Source: UBA6115 sp040776985 (GTDB taxonomy: Bacteria > Bacillota > Clostridia > Christensenellales > Aristaeellaceae). From it: 64,000 bases of DNA. The stretch's first letter is position 1; every line of letters begins with the position of its first letter. The position numbers and the translations under genes are program-made. Shown here piece after piece: positions 8,178 through 16,189 of this stretch. Location: contig JAXGZL010000001.1 of assembly GCA_040776985.1 (NCBI GenBank), positions 1,054,001-1,118,000 of the forward strand, in the 5' to 3' direction. The notes under the pieces were generated by a model. That model ran no database searches. It saw nothing but the letters and a program-made list of their open reading frames with translations, and was not told the origin of the DNA.

Positions 8178-8206
8178 ATTGTAGGGGGATGCAACTGCCC
8201 CGTCAA
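8178..8206 (-). promoter_or_regulatory. Promoter of the 6775-8139 gene
   Basis: On the minus strand TTGACG (complement of 8201-8206) and TACAAT (complement of 8178-8183) are 17 bp apart, about 40 bp before the start codon. Confidence 0.65.
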
Positions 8207-8250
8207 GGTTTTATGCGCTCAAAATGAGTGATGAAAAACCGACGCATTGT

Positions 8251-8279
8251 TTGACAGTTGTACCCCCTGGCTTTACAAT
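8251..8279 (+). promoter_or_regulatory. Promoter of the CofE-like gene
   Basis: TTGACA at 8251-8256 and TACAAT at 8274-8279 are separated by 17 bp. The expected transcription start near 8286 excludes the upstream ATG at 8224 and supports ATG 8308. Confidence 0.75.
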
Positions 8280-8307
8280 ACCGGGGAATACACGGGAGGT
8301 GGCGGAC

Positions 8308-9051
8308 ATGGGCATTATTCCCTCCAGGAACCTGGAAGAGCAGAGACGGGAAAAGGACGGCATCGTCTATTTTGACCGGGGCAGGGTGGAAGGCGCGGGC
8401 GGCCGTGCCTATGACCGCTATGCCATTCAGACCCATTTTGTCCAGGTGGGAGAGGACCAGGCAGGGCTGGTGGAGCGCTATGTCAGGCCCCTTTTTCAGC
8501 CGGGCGATGTGCTGGCCTTCGGGGCCAAGGTGATGGCCATGTGCGTGGGCTCTGTCCGCACCCGCAAGCAGGTGAAGCCCGGTTTCTGGGCCAACACCCT
8601 CTGGCGCTTTGCCGGCATCAACCACACCGGTGTTGGCATGCATGAGCCCTATAAGCTGCAGCTGGTGATTGACGAGGTGGGCCTGCCCCGGATGCTGCTG
8701 GCGGCCTTCCTGTCCGCCATCACCAAGCCCTTTGGCGTAAAAGGCGTGTTCTACCGGGTCTGCGGCAAGGGCGTGGGCGGGATTGACGGCTTCTACTCCC
8801 GCTCCAGCTTCCCCATCTACCATGACCTGGCCCTTTTAAACCCTGAAAACCCGGTGGAACTGTGCAATGATCTGTGTGAAAAGACCGGCATACCGGTGGT
8901 GCTGATGGACGCCAATGACATCCAGCGGGACCAGCTGGGCAAATGTGACAGCTTTCCCCTTACAGATGAGGAGATTCAGGACGCCCTGGTGGACAACCCC
9001 TCCGGCCAGGGGGACGAGCTGACGCCCCTGATCCTGATCAGGCCCCTCTAA
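8308..9051 (+). CDS. F420-0:gamma-glutamyl ligase-like (CofE-like) protein
   Basis: From ATG 8308 (GGGAGGT 7 bp upstream) the protein is 247 residues. It resembles the CofE-type ligase fold that adds glutamate to coenzyme F420-0: an RYAIQTHFVQVGED start, LAFGAKVMAMCVG, then GKCDSFPLTDEEIQDALVDN near the C-terminus. No other F420 biosynthesis gene is visible in the window and Clostridia are not usual F420 makers, so the true substrate is probably different. It may form a transcription unit with the NUDIX gene 8 bp downstream. The family call is moderate. Confidence 0.72.
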   Translation: MGIIPSRNLEEQRREKDGIVYFDRGRVEGAGGRAYDRYAIQTHFVQVGEDQAGLVERYVRPLFQPGDVLAFGAKVMAMCVGSVRTRKQVKPGFWANTLWRFAGINHTGVGMHEPYKLQLVIDEVGLPRMLLAAFLSAITKPFGVKGVFYRVCGKGVGGIDGFYSRSSFPIYHDLALLNPENPVELCNDLCEKTGIPVVLMDANDIQRDQLGKCDSFPLTDEEIQDALVDNPSGQGDELTPLILIRPL

Positions 9052-9059
9052 GACACTGA

Positions 9060-9516
9060 ATGACAGAACGAACAGAGTCCGTGACCCTGACCAACATGTG
9101 TATGGTCTATGACGGCAGCCGGGTGCTGGTGCAGGACAAGGTCAGTGGCGATTGGCCTGGCACCACCTTTCCTGGTGGCCATGTTGAAAAGGGAGAATCC
9201 TTCGTTGACGCGGTCATCCGCGAGGTGCTGGAGGAGACAGGGCTTTCCATTGCTTCGCCCAGGCTGGTCGGTATTAAAAAACTGGTCAAACGATGACGGC
9301 TCGCGCTATATGGTTCTATTATATAAAACCAACCTGTTCACAGGCGAGTTGAAATCCTCCGACGAGGGGGAGGTGTACTGGATGGAAATGGCTGAGCTGC
9401 TTGACATGAAGCTGGCCTATGATATGCATGAATTGCTCAAGGTTTTTATGGATGATGACCTGAGTGAATTCCAATATTATAAAGAAGATGGTTCTTGGAA
9501 ATATAGTATTAAGTAA
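9060..9516 (+). pseudogene. NUDIX hydrolase, frameshifted
   Basis: The 5' part reads through the complete Nudix box pattern: GGHVEKGESFVDAVIREVLEETGL, written here in overlapping parts as GGHVEKGESF, VDAVIREVLE and ETGL. The frame then ends at 9296. The rest of a normal Nudix protein (NDDGSRYMVLLYKTNLF to the end at 9516) is in the next frame. Removing one A from the six-A run at 9276-9281 restores one 151-residue protein. The damage is a single base at a homopolymer, so a sequencing or assembly error, a recent mutation or slippage are all possible. The gene follows the CofE-like gene closely. Confidence 0.85.
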
Positions 9517-9552
9517 GCGAACAGGATTGTGTTTTAATTCGCTTGAAAGCAG

Positions 9553-9567
9553 ACGCAAAATTTGCGT
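9553..9567. promoter_or_regulatory. Palindrome ACGCAAA-A-TTTGCGT before the beta-lactamase-fold gene
   Basis: This is a perfect 7-bp inverted repeat with one central base. A longer version of the same palindrome (11273-11290) overlaps the promoter of the AlbA_2 gene, and in both places GTTTGRTTT follows. It is probably an operator for a shared regulator; the regulator is unknown. Confidence 0.5.
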
Positions 9568-9627
9568 TTGGTTTGGGTTAAATTACGCTGATTGATACTT
9601 GATTGCTTCAAACAGGACGGAATCGGA

Positions 9628-10536
9628 ATGAATCGAAGAATTGCCTGGCTGTTGACTTTGATTATCCTCTGCCCGCTGCTGGCACTGGCGGCCCCGGTGG
9701 CCATCATGCCTGAGGCGGAGCCCTTTGGCGCGGATGATGATGTCCTGCATCTGTATGTGCTGGACCTGGTCAGCGCTGACTGCATGTTGCTTCAGTATCG
9801 GGGGCAAAACCTGCTGATTGACCTGGGGCGGGCCCGGCAGTTCCCAAAGCTGCATGCCCTGCTTGATAGCCTTTCGGTCAGGGAGGCGGCGGTGTTTAAC
9901 AGCCACCCCCACGGGGACCATATCGGCGGCATTTTCAAACTGACGGATGTTTGCAATGTATCCGCCTTTTACACCTGCTTTCCCAGGGATGAAACGGAAC
10001 CTGGGTCCGCCCAGCGCCCTGCCATGCAGCATCTGGATCATGCCGGGGTGCCGGTGATCCGGCTGGAGGACGGGGACAAGGTTCCCTTTGATGGCGTGGA
10101 ACTGGCGGTACACCAGCATTTCACGGTACCCATATTAAATGACCGTTCGGCCATGCTGCACCTGCGCTTTCATGAGGCCACCCTGCTGCTGTCCGCCGAT
10201 GTGAGCGTGGCGGCGCAAACCTTTTTCTCAAAAAGAAAGGGCCTGTCCGCTGACATCATGAAGGCGCCCCACCACGGGGTGGAGCCCATCCTGGGATGCT
10301 TTCTCCGGGCGGTTCAGCCCCAGTATGTCTTTATCACCCATGGCAGCGGGGACAGGCGGCAGACCCAGGGCGACCTGCGCCGTCTGGGGCTGCCCCATCA
10401 CTACGCCACCCGGGGTATAATCCATTTGATGACGGATGGCAAACGCTGGGTGGTGGAGCAGATGCCAAAGGCGGGATATACTTTGTCCCAGCCGCCTGGG
10501 CAAAGCATGGAAAAAACGGGGAATCCTTTGTTGTAA
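9628..10536 (+). CDS. Secreted ComEC/Rec2-type metallo-beta-lactamase-fold hydrolase
   Basis: Starting at ATG 9628, the 302-residue product begins with a signal peptide or membrane anchor (MNRRIAWLLTLIILCPLLAL). The metallo-beta-lactamase core follows: the metal-binding HPHGDHIGG about residue 92, DLG before it, an LLSADVS strand and the KAPHHGVEPILG motif. This layout matches the free-standing ComEC-type hydrolase domain proteins common in Clostridia, here without the channel part. It probably acts outside the membrane, perhaps on nucleic acid or a phosphodiester. The substrate is unknown. Confidence 0.82.
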   Translation: MNRRIAWLLTLIILCPLLALAAPVAIMPEAEPFGADDDVLHLYVLDLVSADCMLLQYRGQNLLIDLGRARQFPKLHALLDSLSVREAAVFNSHPHGDHIGGIFKLTDVCNVSAFYTCFPRDETEPGSAQRPAMQHLDHAGVPVIRLEDGDKVPFDGVELAVHQHFTVPILNDRSAMLHLRFHEATLLLSADVSVAAQTFFSKRKGLSADIMKAPHHGVEPILGCFLRAVQPQYVFITHGSGDRRQTQGDLRRLGLPHHYATRGIIHLMTDGKRWVVEQMPKAGYTLSQPPGQSMEKTGNPLL

Positions 10537-10575
10537 GCCGTCATAGAATGCCAAACAGAGATGAAAGGAGATATC

Positions 10576-10959
10576 ATGCACAGACCAGATATCCGCTTTG
10601 GGGCGGTCACCATTGACTGCGCTCCGGAACAACTAAGGGACATGGTGAACTTTTACACGAAATTGCTGGGCCTGACCCTGGAGGGACAGGAGGATGAGCT
10701 GGGGCCCTTCCCCTTCCTGTTCAGGGATGATTTTGCCATCACCCTGCAACCGGAAGAGGGCTATCAGCCCCCCACCTGGCCGAGCCTGGAACGGGGCCAG
10801 CAGATGCACCTGGACTTCGTTGTGAAGGACATCCAGAAAGCCAGGGCCTATGCCCTGCCCATCGGCGCCACCGAATCCCCGGTTCAGTATGCCAAGAAAT
10901 GGCACATCCTGCTGGATCCTGCGGGGCACCCCTTCTGTCTTTGCCAGCAGGATGATTAA
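10576..10959 (+). CDS. VOC (glyoxalase/bleomycin-resistance) superfamily protein
   Basis: ATG 10576 is preceded by AAAGGAGATATC and gives a 127-residue protein; the ATG at 10561 overlaps that ribosome binding site. The paired beta-alpha-beta-beta-beta modules of the vicinal-oxygen-chelate fold are recognisable: VTIDCAPEQLRDMVNFYTKLLG, read as two parts, then LGPFPFLFRDDFAITLQPEEG, MHLDFVVKDIQKA and LLDPAGHPFCLCQ. The last is the typical C-terminal DPxGHPFCL motif. The role could be small-molecule resistance or isomerisation. It is followed by a terminator and the hflC remnant. Confidence 0.85.
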   Translation: MHRPDIRFGAVTIDCAPEQLRDMVNFYTKLLGLTLEGQEDELGPFPFLFRDDFAITLQPEEGYQPPTWPSLERGQQMHLDFVVKDIQKARAYALPIGATESPVQYAKKWHILLDPAGHPFCLCQQDD

Positions 10960-10970
10960 AGGGATAGAAC

Positions 10971-10996
10971 AAGGGGCCTTCCGACACGGAAGGCCC
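10971..10996. terminator. Terminator hairpin after the VOC gene (first copy)
   Basis: GGGGCCTTCC and GGAAGGCCCC pair perfectly over 10 bp around GACAC, followed by ACTTTAT. The same stem with a different loop (ATTTT) lies at 13961-13985 before intact hflC. Confidence 0.75.
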
Positions 10997-11013
10997 CACT
11001 TTATCGTTGAACT

Positions 11014-11141
11014 TTATTTCCCTGCCTCAAAGCCCCAGCTCACCAGCTGCTGCCAGAGGGGATGATCCTGGCTTAAGACCAGGGTGCTGTTCTCCTTGAA
11101 GCTGCCCTTCAGGGCCTGGAGGGAGCGCCAGAAGCGGTAGA
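11014..11141 (-). pseudogene. hflC 3'-end fragment
   Basis: Read on the minus strand, this fragment ends at the same TAA position as intact hflC (14002) and encodes its last 42 or so residues, including the KGSFKENSTLVLSQ stretch with small changes. It has no start and cannot make HflC by itself. It marks the left junction of the inserted island. Confidence 0.88.
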
Positions 11142-11272
11142 TATCCAGCCAATTGCAAGGTTTATTCTGTGTTCATCCCTCTTGATAGGTTTGCACTGTG
11201 TAGAGCGACAAAACCGAAGACATTGGAAGAGACCACAATCAGAAAACACGATTGATTCCGAACGCAGCGACG

Positions 11273-11290
11273 AACGCAAAAATTTGCGTT
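11273..11290. promoter_or_regulatory. Palindromic operator AACGCAAA-AA-TTTGCGTT
   Basis: This is an 8-bp perfect inverted repeat with a two-base centre. It touches the -35 box (11290-11295) of the AlbA_2 gene, so bound protein would block RNA polymerase. Autoregulation is plausible because the gene product is itself a regulator-like protein. A close relative lies at 9553-9567. Confidence 0.5.
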
Positions 11291-11318
11291 TGATTTTGCG
11301 GTTGTTACAGGTTATATT
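11290..11318 (+). promoter_or_regulatory. Promoter of the AlbA_2 gene
   Basis: TTGATT at 11290-11295 and TATATT at 11313-11318 have 17-bp spacing. Transcription should begin near 11325, just before AAGGAAGG and ATG 11340. Confidence 0.65.
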
Positions 11319-11339
11319 ATGGTGGAAAGGAAGGATGAT

Positions 11340-12587
11340 ATGCGGGAGTCAAAAACGTTGGAGTTTAAGACGGAGATTTCCAATACTTTCCTGAAAACCG
11401 TAAGCGCCTTTGCAAACTATGGCACAGGTGAGATTTGGTTTGGAGCGGATGATCACGGAAATCCAATAGGGGTTGAAAATGCGGCAGAAAGATGCCTGGA
11501 CATTGAAAACAGAATCAATGATACAATCAAGCCATGCCCTGAATATACCTTGAACGCCAATCCCAGGAATGGCGTCATTGTACTGACGGTTTTTGAAGGT
11601 TTACACAAACCCTATCTCTATAAGTCAAAAGCCTACAGAAGACAGGATACGGCCACCGTAGAGGTGGATCGGGTTCAATTAACCCGGTTGATCCTGGAAG
11701 GCCAAAACAGGTCGTATGAGAGCACAAGAGCGCCAAAACAAACCTTGGCGTTTACCCTGCTGGAAAAGCATCTGAAAAAGCAGATTGGCATTGAGAGTTT
11801 AAACCAGGATATCCTGAAAACCCTGGAGTTATATAATGCCTCGGAAGGATATACGGTTGCAGGTGAGTTGCTGGCTGATATAAACACTTTTGAAGGGATT
11901 GATATAGTCAGATTTGGGGACAGCATCAATATACTGCTGGATCGGGAGTGTTTTGATCACATGTCAATTCTAGAGCAGTATGATCAAGCACTGCTGCTCT
12001 ATCGCAAGCATTATCAATACGAAGAAGTCAAAGGGGCGTTAAGGACGAAGGTGGAGCTTGTTCCAGAAAGAGCATACAGGGAAGCGATTGCCAATGCTCT
12101 AATCCACAGGACCTGGGATGTGAAAACGCATATTCGTGTTTCGATGTACCTGGACCGAATTGAAATCACCTCGCCAGGGGGATTGCCCAGCGGAATATCT
12201 GAAAAGGAATATCTGGCGGGTCAACTGTCCGTTTTACGCAATCCGATTATCGGCAATGTTTTCTATAGATTGAACATCATTGAAAGGTTTGGAACCGGTA
12301 TTAAACGCATCATTGATTCTTATCGTGATAGCGATATCAAACCACAGTTTTCAGTATTTGAAAATTCAGTGTCAATAGTGCTTCCAATAATTCAAAAGCA
12401 TACTTCTCTGGAGAATGACGAAAGAACAGTTTTCTTGGCGGTTGAAGGGAAAATAGTAAGCAGTTCAGAAATTGCAGAGATAACAGGGTTTGGGAAAACA
12501 AAAGTTGTCAGCTTGCTGAATAGACTGCGGGATTCAGGCTATGTGAAAGTGATTGGATCTGGAAGAGGAACAAAATATACAGCGTAA
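11340..12587 (+). CDS. AlbA_2 (Schlafen) domain protein with GHKL-type ATPase and C-terminal winged helix
   Basis: This 415-residue protein begins with an AlbA_2/Schlafen-like domain (RESKTLEFKTEISNTFLKTV, then FANYGTGEIWFGADDHG). It continues with an ATP-binding module of the family annotated as predicted transcriptional regulators (REAIANALIHRTWD as N-box, IEITSPGGLPSG and ERFGTGIKRI) and ends in a winged helix (SSSEIAEITGFGKTKVVSLL). ATG 11340 has AAGGAAGG 6 bp upstream. The gene is more AT-rich than its neighbours and sits between the two hflC repeats, both signs of acquisition. Some relatives act in stress or phage response, but no role is shown here. Confidence 0.85.
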   Translation: MRESKTLEFKTEISNTFLKTVSAFANYGTGEIWFGADDHGNPIGVENAAERCLDIENRINDTIKPCPEYTLNANPRNGVIVLTVFEGLHKPYLYKSKAYRRQDTATVEVDRVQLTRLILEGQNRSYESTRAPKQTLAFTLLEKHLKKQIGIESLNQDILKTLELYNASEGYTVAGELLADINTFEGIDIVRFGDSINILLDRECFDHMSILEQYDQALLLYRKHYQYEEVKGALRTKVELVPERAYREAIANALIHRTWDVKTHIRVSMYLDRIEITSPGGLPSGISEKEYLAGQLSVLRNPIIGNVFYRLNIIERFGTGIKRIIDSYRDSDIKPQFSVFENSVSIVLPIIQKHTSLENDERTVFLAVEGKIVSSSEIAEITGFGKTKVVSLLNRLRDSGYVKVIGSGRGTKYTA

Positions 12588-12589
12588 GA

Positions 12590-12597
12590 TCAATATA
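12590..12597. repeat. IS target-site duplication, left
   Basis: TCAATATA here is repeated exactly at 13950-13957, directly outside the two IS ends. Eight base pairs is the usual duplication size for the IS256 family. Confidence 0.8.
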
Positions 12598-13949
12598 GAT
12601 GGAGTCCGTATACTGGTGTAAATTCGAATGAGCCAAGCGCTCGCCTCTGGTATCATGAGTTTGAGAAGACCAATGATAAGGAGGAAAAGCGGCATGGCTC
12701 AAGTCAATCTTACACTGGACGGCGAAGTATTGAAAGGGTTATTCACAGCAGATGGGAAGGATGAGGCGTTATCAGGGTTGTTGAACACGATCCTCAACCA
12801 GGTGCTCAACGCACAGGCAAGCGAACAGGTCGGCGCGGAGCGATATGAACGCAGCGAAGACAGGCGGACATACCGTAACGGGTATAGGGAACGGGAGCTA
12901 AACACAAGGGTCGGGAAACTGCGGTTGATGGTGCCCAGGTTGAGGAATGGGGAGTTCAGCACAGATTTGTTCCAGCGGTATCAAAGAAGTGAGCAGGCGT
13001 TGGTACTGGCAATGATGGAGATGGTGGTGCAGGGCGTATCCACACGAAAGGTGCGTTCAATAACAGAAGAGTTATGCGGCACGAGTTTTTCGAAATCAAC
13101 AATATCGGCGTTATGCACGGCGCTGGATCCGGCGGTGGAAGCTTTCCGAAACAGACCGCTGGAGAAGTGGTACCCTTTGTCATGGTGGACGCGACCTTCA
13201 CAAAGGTGCGGGAAAGCGGACAGGTACGGTCCAAAGGACTGATGGTGGCTTTGGGAGTGAATGAAGAGGGAAACCGTGAAGTGCTGGGATTCCGGTGCGA
13301 AGATAGTGAGTCAGAGGCTGGATGGGCCGGTTTCTTCAGTTCCTTGAAGGAACGCGGGTTGTCAGAAGTCGATTTCGTCATCTCGGACTCCCACAAGGGG
13401 CTGGTGCAAGCGGTGAGGAAGTGTTTTCAAGGCGCCACGTGGCAGCGTTGCCAGACACATTTTTCAAGGAATGTCCTGGAGGTCTGCCCCAAGAAATTGA
13501 AACCGGAACTTCACGAATCACTCCGGAGCATGTATGGGGCTGATGATTACAAGACAGCGGTTTTGATTCGAGACCATATCGCTGAGCGTTTCCTGGAAAG
13601 TGCGCCGAAGGCTGTGGAAACGCTGGAAGAAGGCTTTGAGGACGTTATGGCGGTTCTGAGCCTTCCGCTCCTATTACGGCGGCGGCTCAGAACCACCAAC
13701 GGGCTTGAGCGAGTGAATGAAGAACTCCGGCGCAGGGAGCGGGTGATCCGCATTTTTCCCAACGAACAGTCGCTCTACCGGCTGATTGGGTCCCTGCTGA
13801 TGGAGATTCATGAAGAATGGCAAGCCGGGCGAATGTACTTGAATCTGGTTGAGTACCTTTCTCTTAGGGCTGAAACGGTCATCACTGACCGGCAACTCTC
13901 GGCGGTTTCATGATGCCTGACGAATTTACACACTATTATGGACTTGACT
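12598..13949 (+). mobile_element. IS256-family insertion sequence, 1352 bp
   Basis: The ends are 29-bp imperfect inverted repeats matching at 19 positions. Left 12598-12626 and the complement of 13921-13949 share AGTCC and the inner GTGTAAATTCG-type block. The element is bounded by the 8-bp duplication TCAATATA. It carries one transposase gene with a frameshift, so it is probably not autonomous now. It inserted just after the AlbA_2 stop codon and just before the terminator next to hflC. Confidence 0.88.
12694..13913 (+). pseudogene. IS256-family (mutator-type) transposase, frameshifted
   Basis: ATG 12694 has AAGGAGG upstream. The first frame runs to about 13178 with the family N-terminal and HTH regions (ERSEDRRTYRNGYRERELNT, KSTISALC). 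The second frame continues with VDATFTKVRESGQVRSKG, DSHKGLVQA and TTNGLERVNEELRRRERVI, which carry the DDE residues D, D and E. The frames join near 13177-13181: adding one T to CCCTTTGTC restores a product of about 406 residues, the normal family length. The frameshift may be a mutation or a read error. Confidence 0.9.
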
Positions 13950-13957
13950 TCAATATA
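13950..13957. repeat. IS target-site duplication, right
   Basis: This exact copy of TCAATATA matches 12590-12597. Its last base is also the first base of the 173-bp hflC repeat. Confidence 0.8.
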
Positions 13958-14129
13958 CAAGGGGCCTTCCATTTTGGAAGGCCCCACTTTATCGTTGAAC
14001 TTTATTTCCCTGCCTCAAAGCCCCACTTCACCAGCTGCTGCCAGAGGGGGTGATCCTGGCTTAGAACCAGGGTGCTGTTCTCCTTGAAGCTGCCCTTCAG
14101 GGCCTGGAGGGAGCGCCAGAAGCGATAGA
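13957..14129. repeat. 173-bp direct repeat, right copy (terminator and hflC 3' end)
   Basis: This is the copy attached to intact hflC. It contains the terminator GGGGCCTTCC-ATTTT-GGAAGGCCCC (13961-13985), which ends hflC on the minus strand, and the hflC C-terminal codons. Confidence 0.9.
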
Positions 14130-15075
14130 AGTCCGGGTCCGCCTTGTAGGCGTTGTTGTAGATGGCCATGGCCTCGGCGTCTGCCCTGGCCCGGGTTTCG
14201 CCGGCGGTGCGCACTGCGTCCGCCTGGATGCGGGAGGCGGAGAGGTCCGCGTCCGCCACCTTCATGCGGTATTGCTGGTCGCCCTCGCTGCGCAGCTGCT
14301 GGGCCACCTTGGCCCGGTCCGCCTTCATGCGGTCATAGGTTGTTTCCACGTTGGCCTGGGGCAGGATGGTGCGGTGCACCTGGATGTCGGTCACCTCAAT
14401 GCCCCTGATCACCATTTCACGGTTGATGATGTCCCGGCCGTTTTTAAGCGCCTGGTTGAGGGCCTGTTTGTTGGAGATAAAGTCCTCCGCCAGCAGGCGG
14501 TTGATGGCCTGGACGATCACCGGGTGGATCAGGTTGTCCAGCTGGTTTTCCGCGTTCAGCTCGCTGGACAACTTCAGGCTGAACAGGGCTGGGTCGGCGA
14601 TGCGCCACTGGGCGTAGGTGGTGATGTTGTACTGCTTTTTCTCGCTGGTGTTCACGGTTTCGGAGTTGGAGGTGTAGTTGAACAGCAAGGAGGGGTATTT
14701 CTCCACCTTGTCCACAAAGGGCAGCTTCATATGCAGGCCGCTGCCCCGCTTCACCGCCACCTCGCCGGTAACGGTGATCTCCCCGGCCAGGCGGTCCTGG
14801 AAGCGCTCGTGGAAGGTGTTTTTGTTGTCCAGGATGATGGATTTGATCACCCCAAAGCGGCTGACCACCGCCTGCTCCGCCTCGTTGACGATGAAGAAGG
14901 ATTCGTTGAGCAGCACCAGGCCAACGATCAGAAGGATCAAGAAAATCACCAGGGAGCGGGTGTTTTTCCTGGCAAAGTTCTGAAGCCAGACCAGGATTTT
15001 GTTAGGCTCCCTCGGCTGCCTGGGGGGCTGGGGGTTGGGGCGGTTCCACTGGGGCTGATGTCGGTTAAAGTCCAT
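14002..15075 (-). CDS. hflC: HflC-like SPFH/band-7 membrane protein
   Basis: The 357-residue protein has a proline- and arginine-rich cytoplasmic start, one membrane segment (RSLVIFLILLIVGLVLLNES) and a band-7 (SPFH) domain beginning FIVNEAEQAVVSRFGVIKS. A helical tail rich in Ala, Arg and Glu follows, as in HflC. With HflK it would form the large membrane ring that encloses and modulates the FtsH protease. The start codon is 1 bp after the hflK stop. Residues about 70-95 hold an extra charged loop after the first strand. Its 3' end is duplicated at 11014-11141. Confidence 0.88.
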   Translation of the reverse strand: MDFNRHQPQWNRPNPQPPRQPREPNKILVWLQNFARKNTRSLVIFLILLIVGLVLLNESFFIVNEAEQAVVSRFGVIKSIILDNKNTFHERFQDRLAGEITVTGEVAVKRGSGLHMKLPFVDKVEKYPSLLFNYTSNSETVNTSEKKQYNITTYAQWRIADPALFSLKLSSELNAENQLDNLIHPVIVQAINRLLAEDFISNKQALNQALKNGRDIINREMVIRGIEVTDIQVHRTILPQANVETTYDRMKADRAKVAQQLRSEGDQQYRMKVADADLSASRIQADAVRTAGETRARADAEAMAIYNNAYKADPDFYRFWRSLQALKGSFKENSTLVLSQDHPLWQQLVKWGFEAGK

Positions 15076-15076
15076 G

Positions 15077-16030
15077 TTATTCCGCCTCCTTCCCGATGGG
15101 GCCAGTCTTCTGTCCCAGGTCCAGGTGCTTTAAGACCTGGCTGTCCTGGTCCACCACGATGATGCGCCCGGCGCCGCCCAGAATCTGCTCCATCGTCTCG
15201 ATCAGCATGCGGCTTTTGGCGGTGTCCTCCTGGGCCTTGTACTGGGTGAGCACGGCGTTGAATACCGCGGTGTCCGCCTCCGCCTTGGCAGTGATGTCCA
15301 CCTCATAGGCCTGGGCCTGCTGGATCAACTCATAAGCCTGGGAGCGGGCCTGGGGCAGCACCCGGTTTTCATACTGCTGGGCCTCGTCCAGGCGCCTGGT
15401 CATCTCGTTCTTGGCGTTGTTCACGTCCTCGTAGTTGGCGATGACCTCGCTGGGCACGGTGATGTTCTGGATGTGCACCCCGTGCACCTTCACCCCCATG
15501 TCATAGGAGTCAATCAGCGCCTGGAAATCCGGCAGCACCTCCTGCTGGATGGCGTCCTTGTTGAGCAGGGCGTCGTCCAGGGACCGGCTCTGGATGTTGC
15601 GCCTTAAAATGGCCTCAAAGGCCAGGTGCATGGTGCCCCGGGGATCCTCCACATCAAAGAGGTATTCCTTCACATCCCGGATGGTGTATTGGTAGATGGC
15701 CTCCAGCTGCACGATGCTGTTGTCGTTGGTGAGCATCACCGACTCGCTGGCCACGTCCGTATACTGGGCCGCGGTTTTGCTGGTGCCGGCGATGGAGGTG
15801 CGGTAGCCGTACTCCACATTGTGGATGGTGGTGACGCTGCGGGAGATCACCTGCTGCACCCCCGGCATCCGCCAGTACAGCCCCGGGCCGTTGGTGTTGG
15901 TCACCTCGCCAAAGGTGATCACCAGGGCCTGTTCCCCCTGGCCCACGCGGTACAGCCCGCCCAGGCCAATGGCTGCAATCACCGCCAGAATCACCAGCCA
16001 CAGCGCAATTTTTCCTTGTTTCTTTGCCAT
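15077..16030 (-). CDS. hflK: HflK-like SPFH/band-7 membrane protein
   Basis: The 317-residue protein has an N-terminal membrane segment (IALWLVILAVIAAIGLGGLY) followed by the SPFH domain with VGQGEQALVITFGEV and GPGLYWRMPGVQQV, typical of HflK. A long coiled-coil stretch (TRRLDEAQQYENRVLPQARS) precedes the C-terminus. AAAGGAGG precedes the ATG. It is first in a two-gene operon with hflC. The ftsH gene is not in the window. Family assignment is firm. Confidence 0.9.
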   Translation of the reverse strand: MAKKQGKIALWLVILAVIAAIGLGGLYRVGQGEQALVITFGEVTNTNGPGLYWRMPGVQQVISRSVTTIHNVEYGYRTSIAGTSKTAAQYTDVASESVMLTNDNSIVQLEAIYQYTIRDVKEYLFDVEDPRGTMHLAFEAILRRNIQSRSLDDALLNKDAIQQEVLPDFQALIDSYDMGVKVHGVHIQNITVPSEVIANYEDVNNAKNEMTRRLDEAQQYENRVLPQARSQAYELIQQAQAYEVDITAKAEADTAVFNAVLTQYKAQEDTAKSRMLIETMEQILGGAGRIIVVDQDSQVLKHLDLGQKTGPIGKEAE

Positions 16031-16113
16031 GTAGTGGCCTCCTTTTTCTGTAAAAACAACTCTAACATAGCAGGCGGCGTTTGTATACCCACGAGGGGAA
16101 AGGGCGGGATAAA

Positions 16114-16142
16114 TTGCAATAATCCATAAAATGATGTATAAT
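16114..16142 (+). promoter_or_regulatory. Promoter of the MATE exporter gene
   Basis: TTGCAA at 16114-16119 and a perfect TATAAT at 16137-16142 are 17 bp apart. The region is shared with the divergent hflK start. Confidence 0.75.
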
Positions 16143-16189
16143 GGACATAGTGTATTGTTTTTGAAGGAGGGTGCGCCATCGCCAAAGCC

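Larger units (their letters stand above)
10969..11141. repeat. 173-bp direct repeat, left copy
   Basis: This segment matches 13957-14129 over 173 bp with about 11 differences, five of them in the terminator loop. It contains the convergent terminator and the last 42 or so codons of hflC. The two copies bracket the AlbA_2 gene and the IS256 element. Confidence 0.9.
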
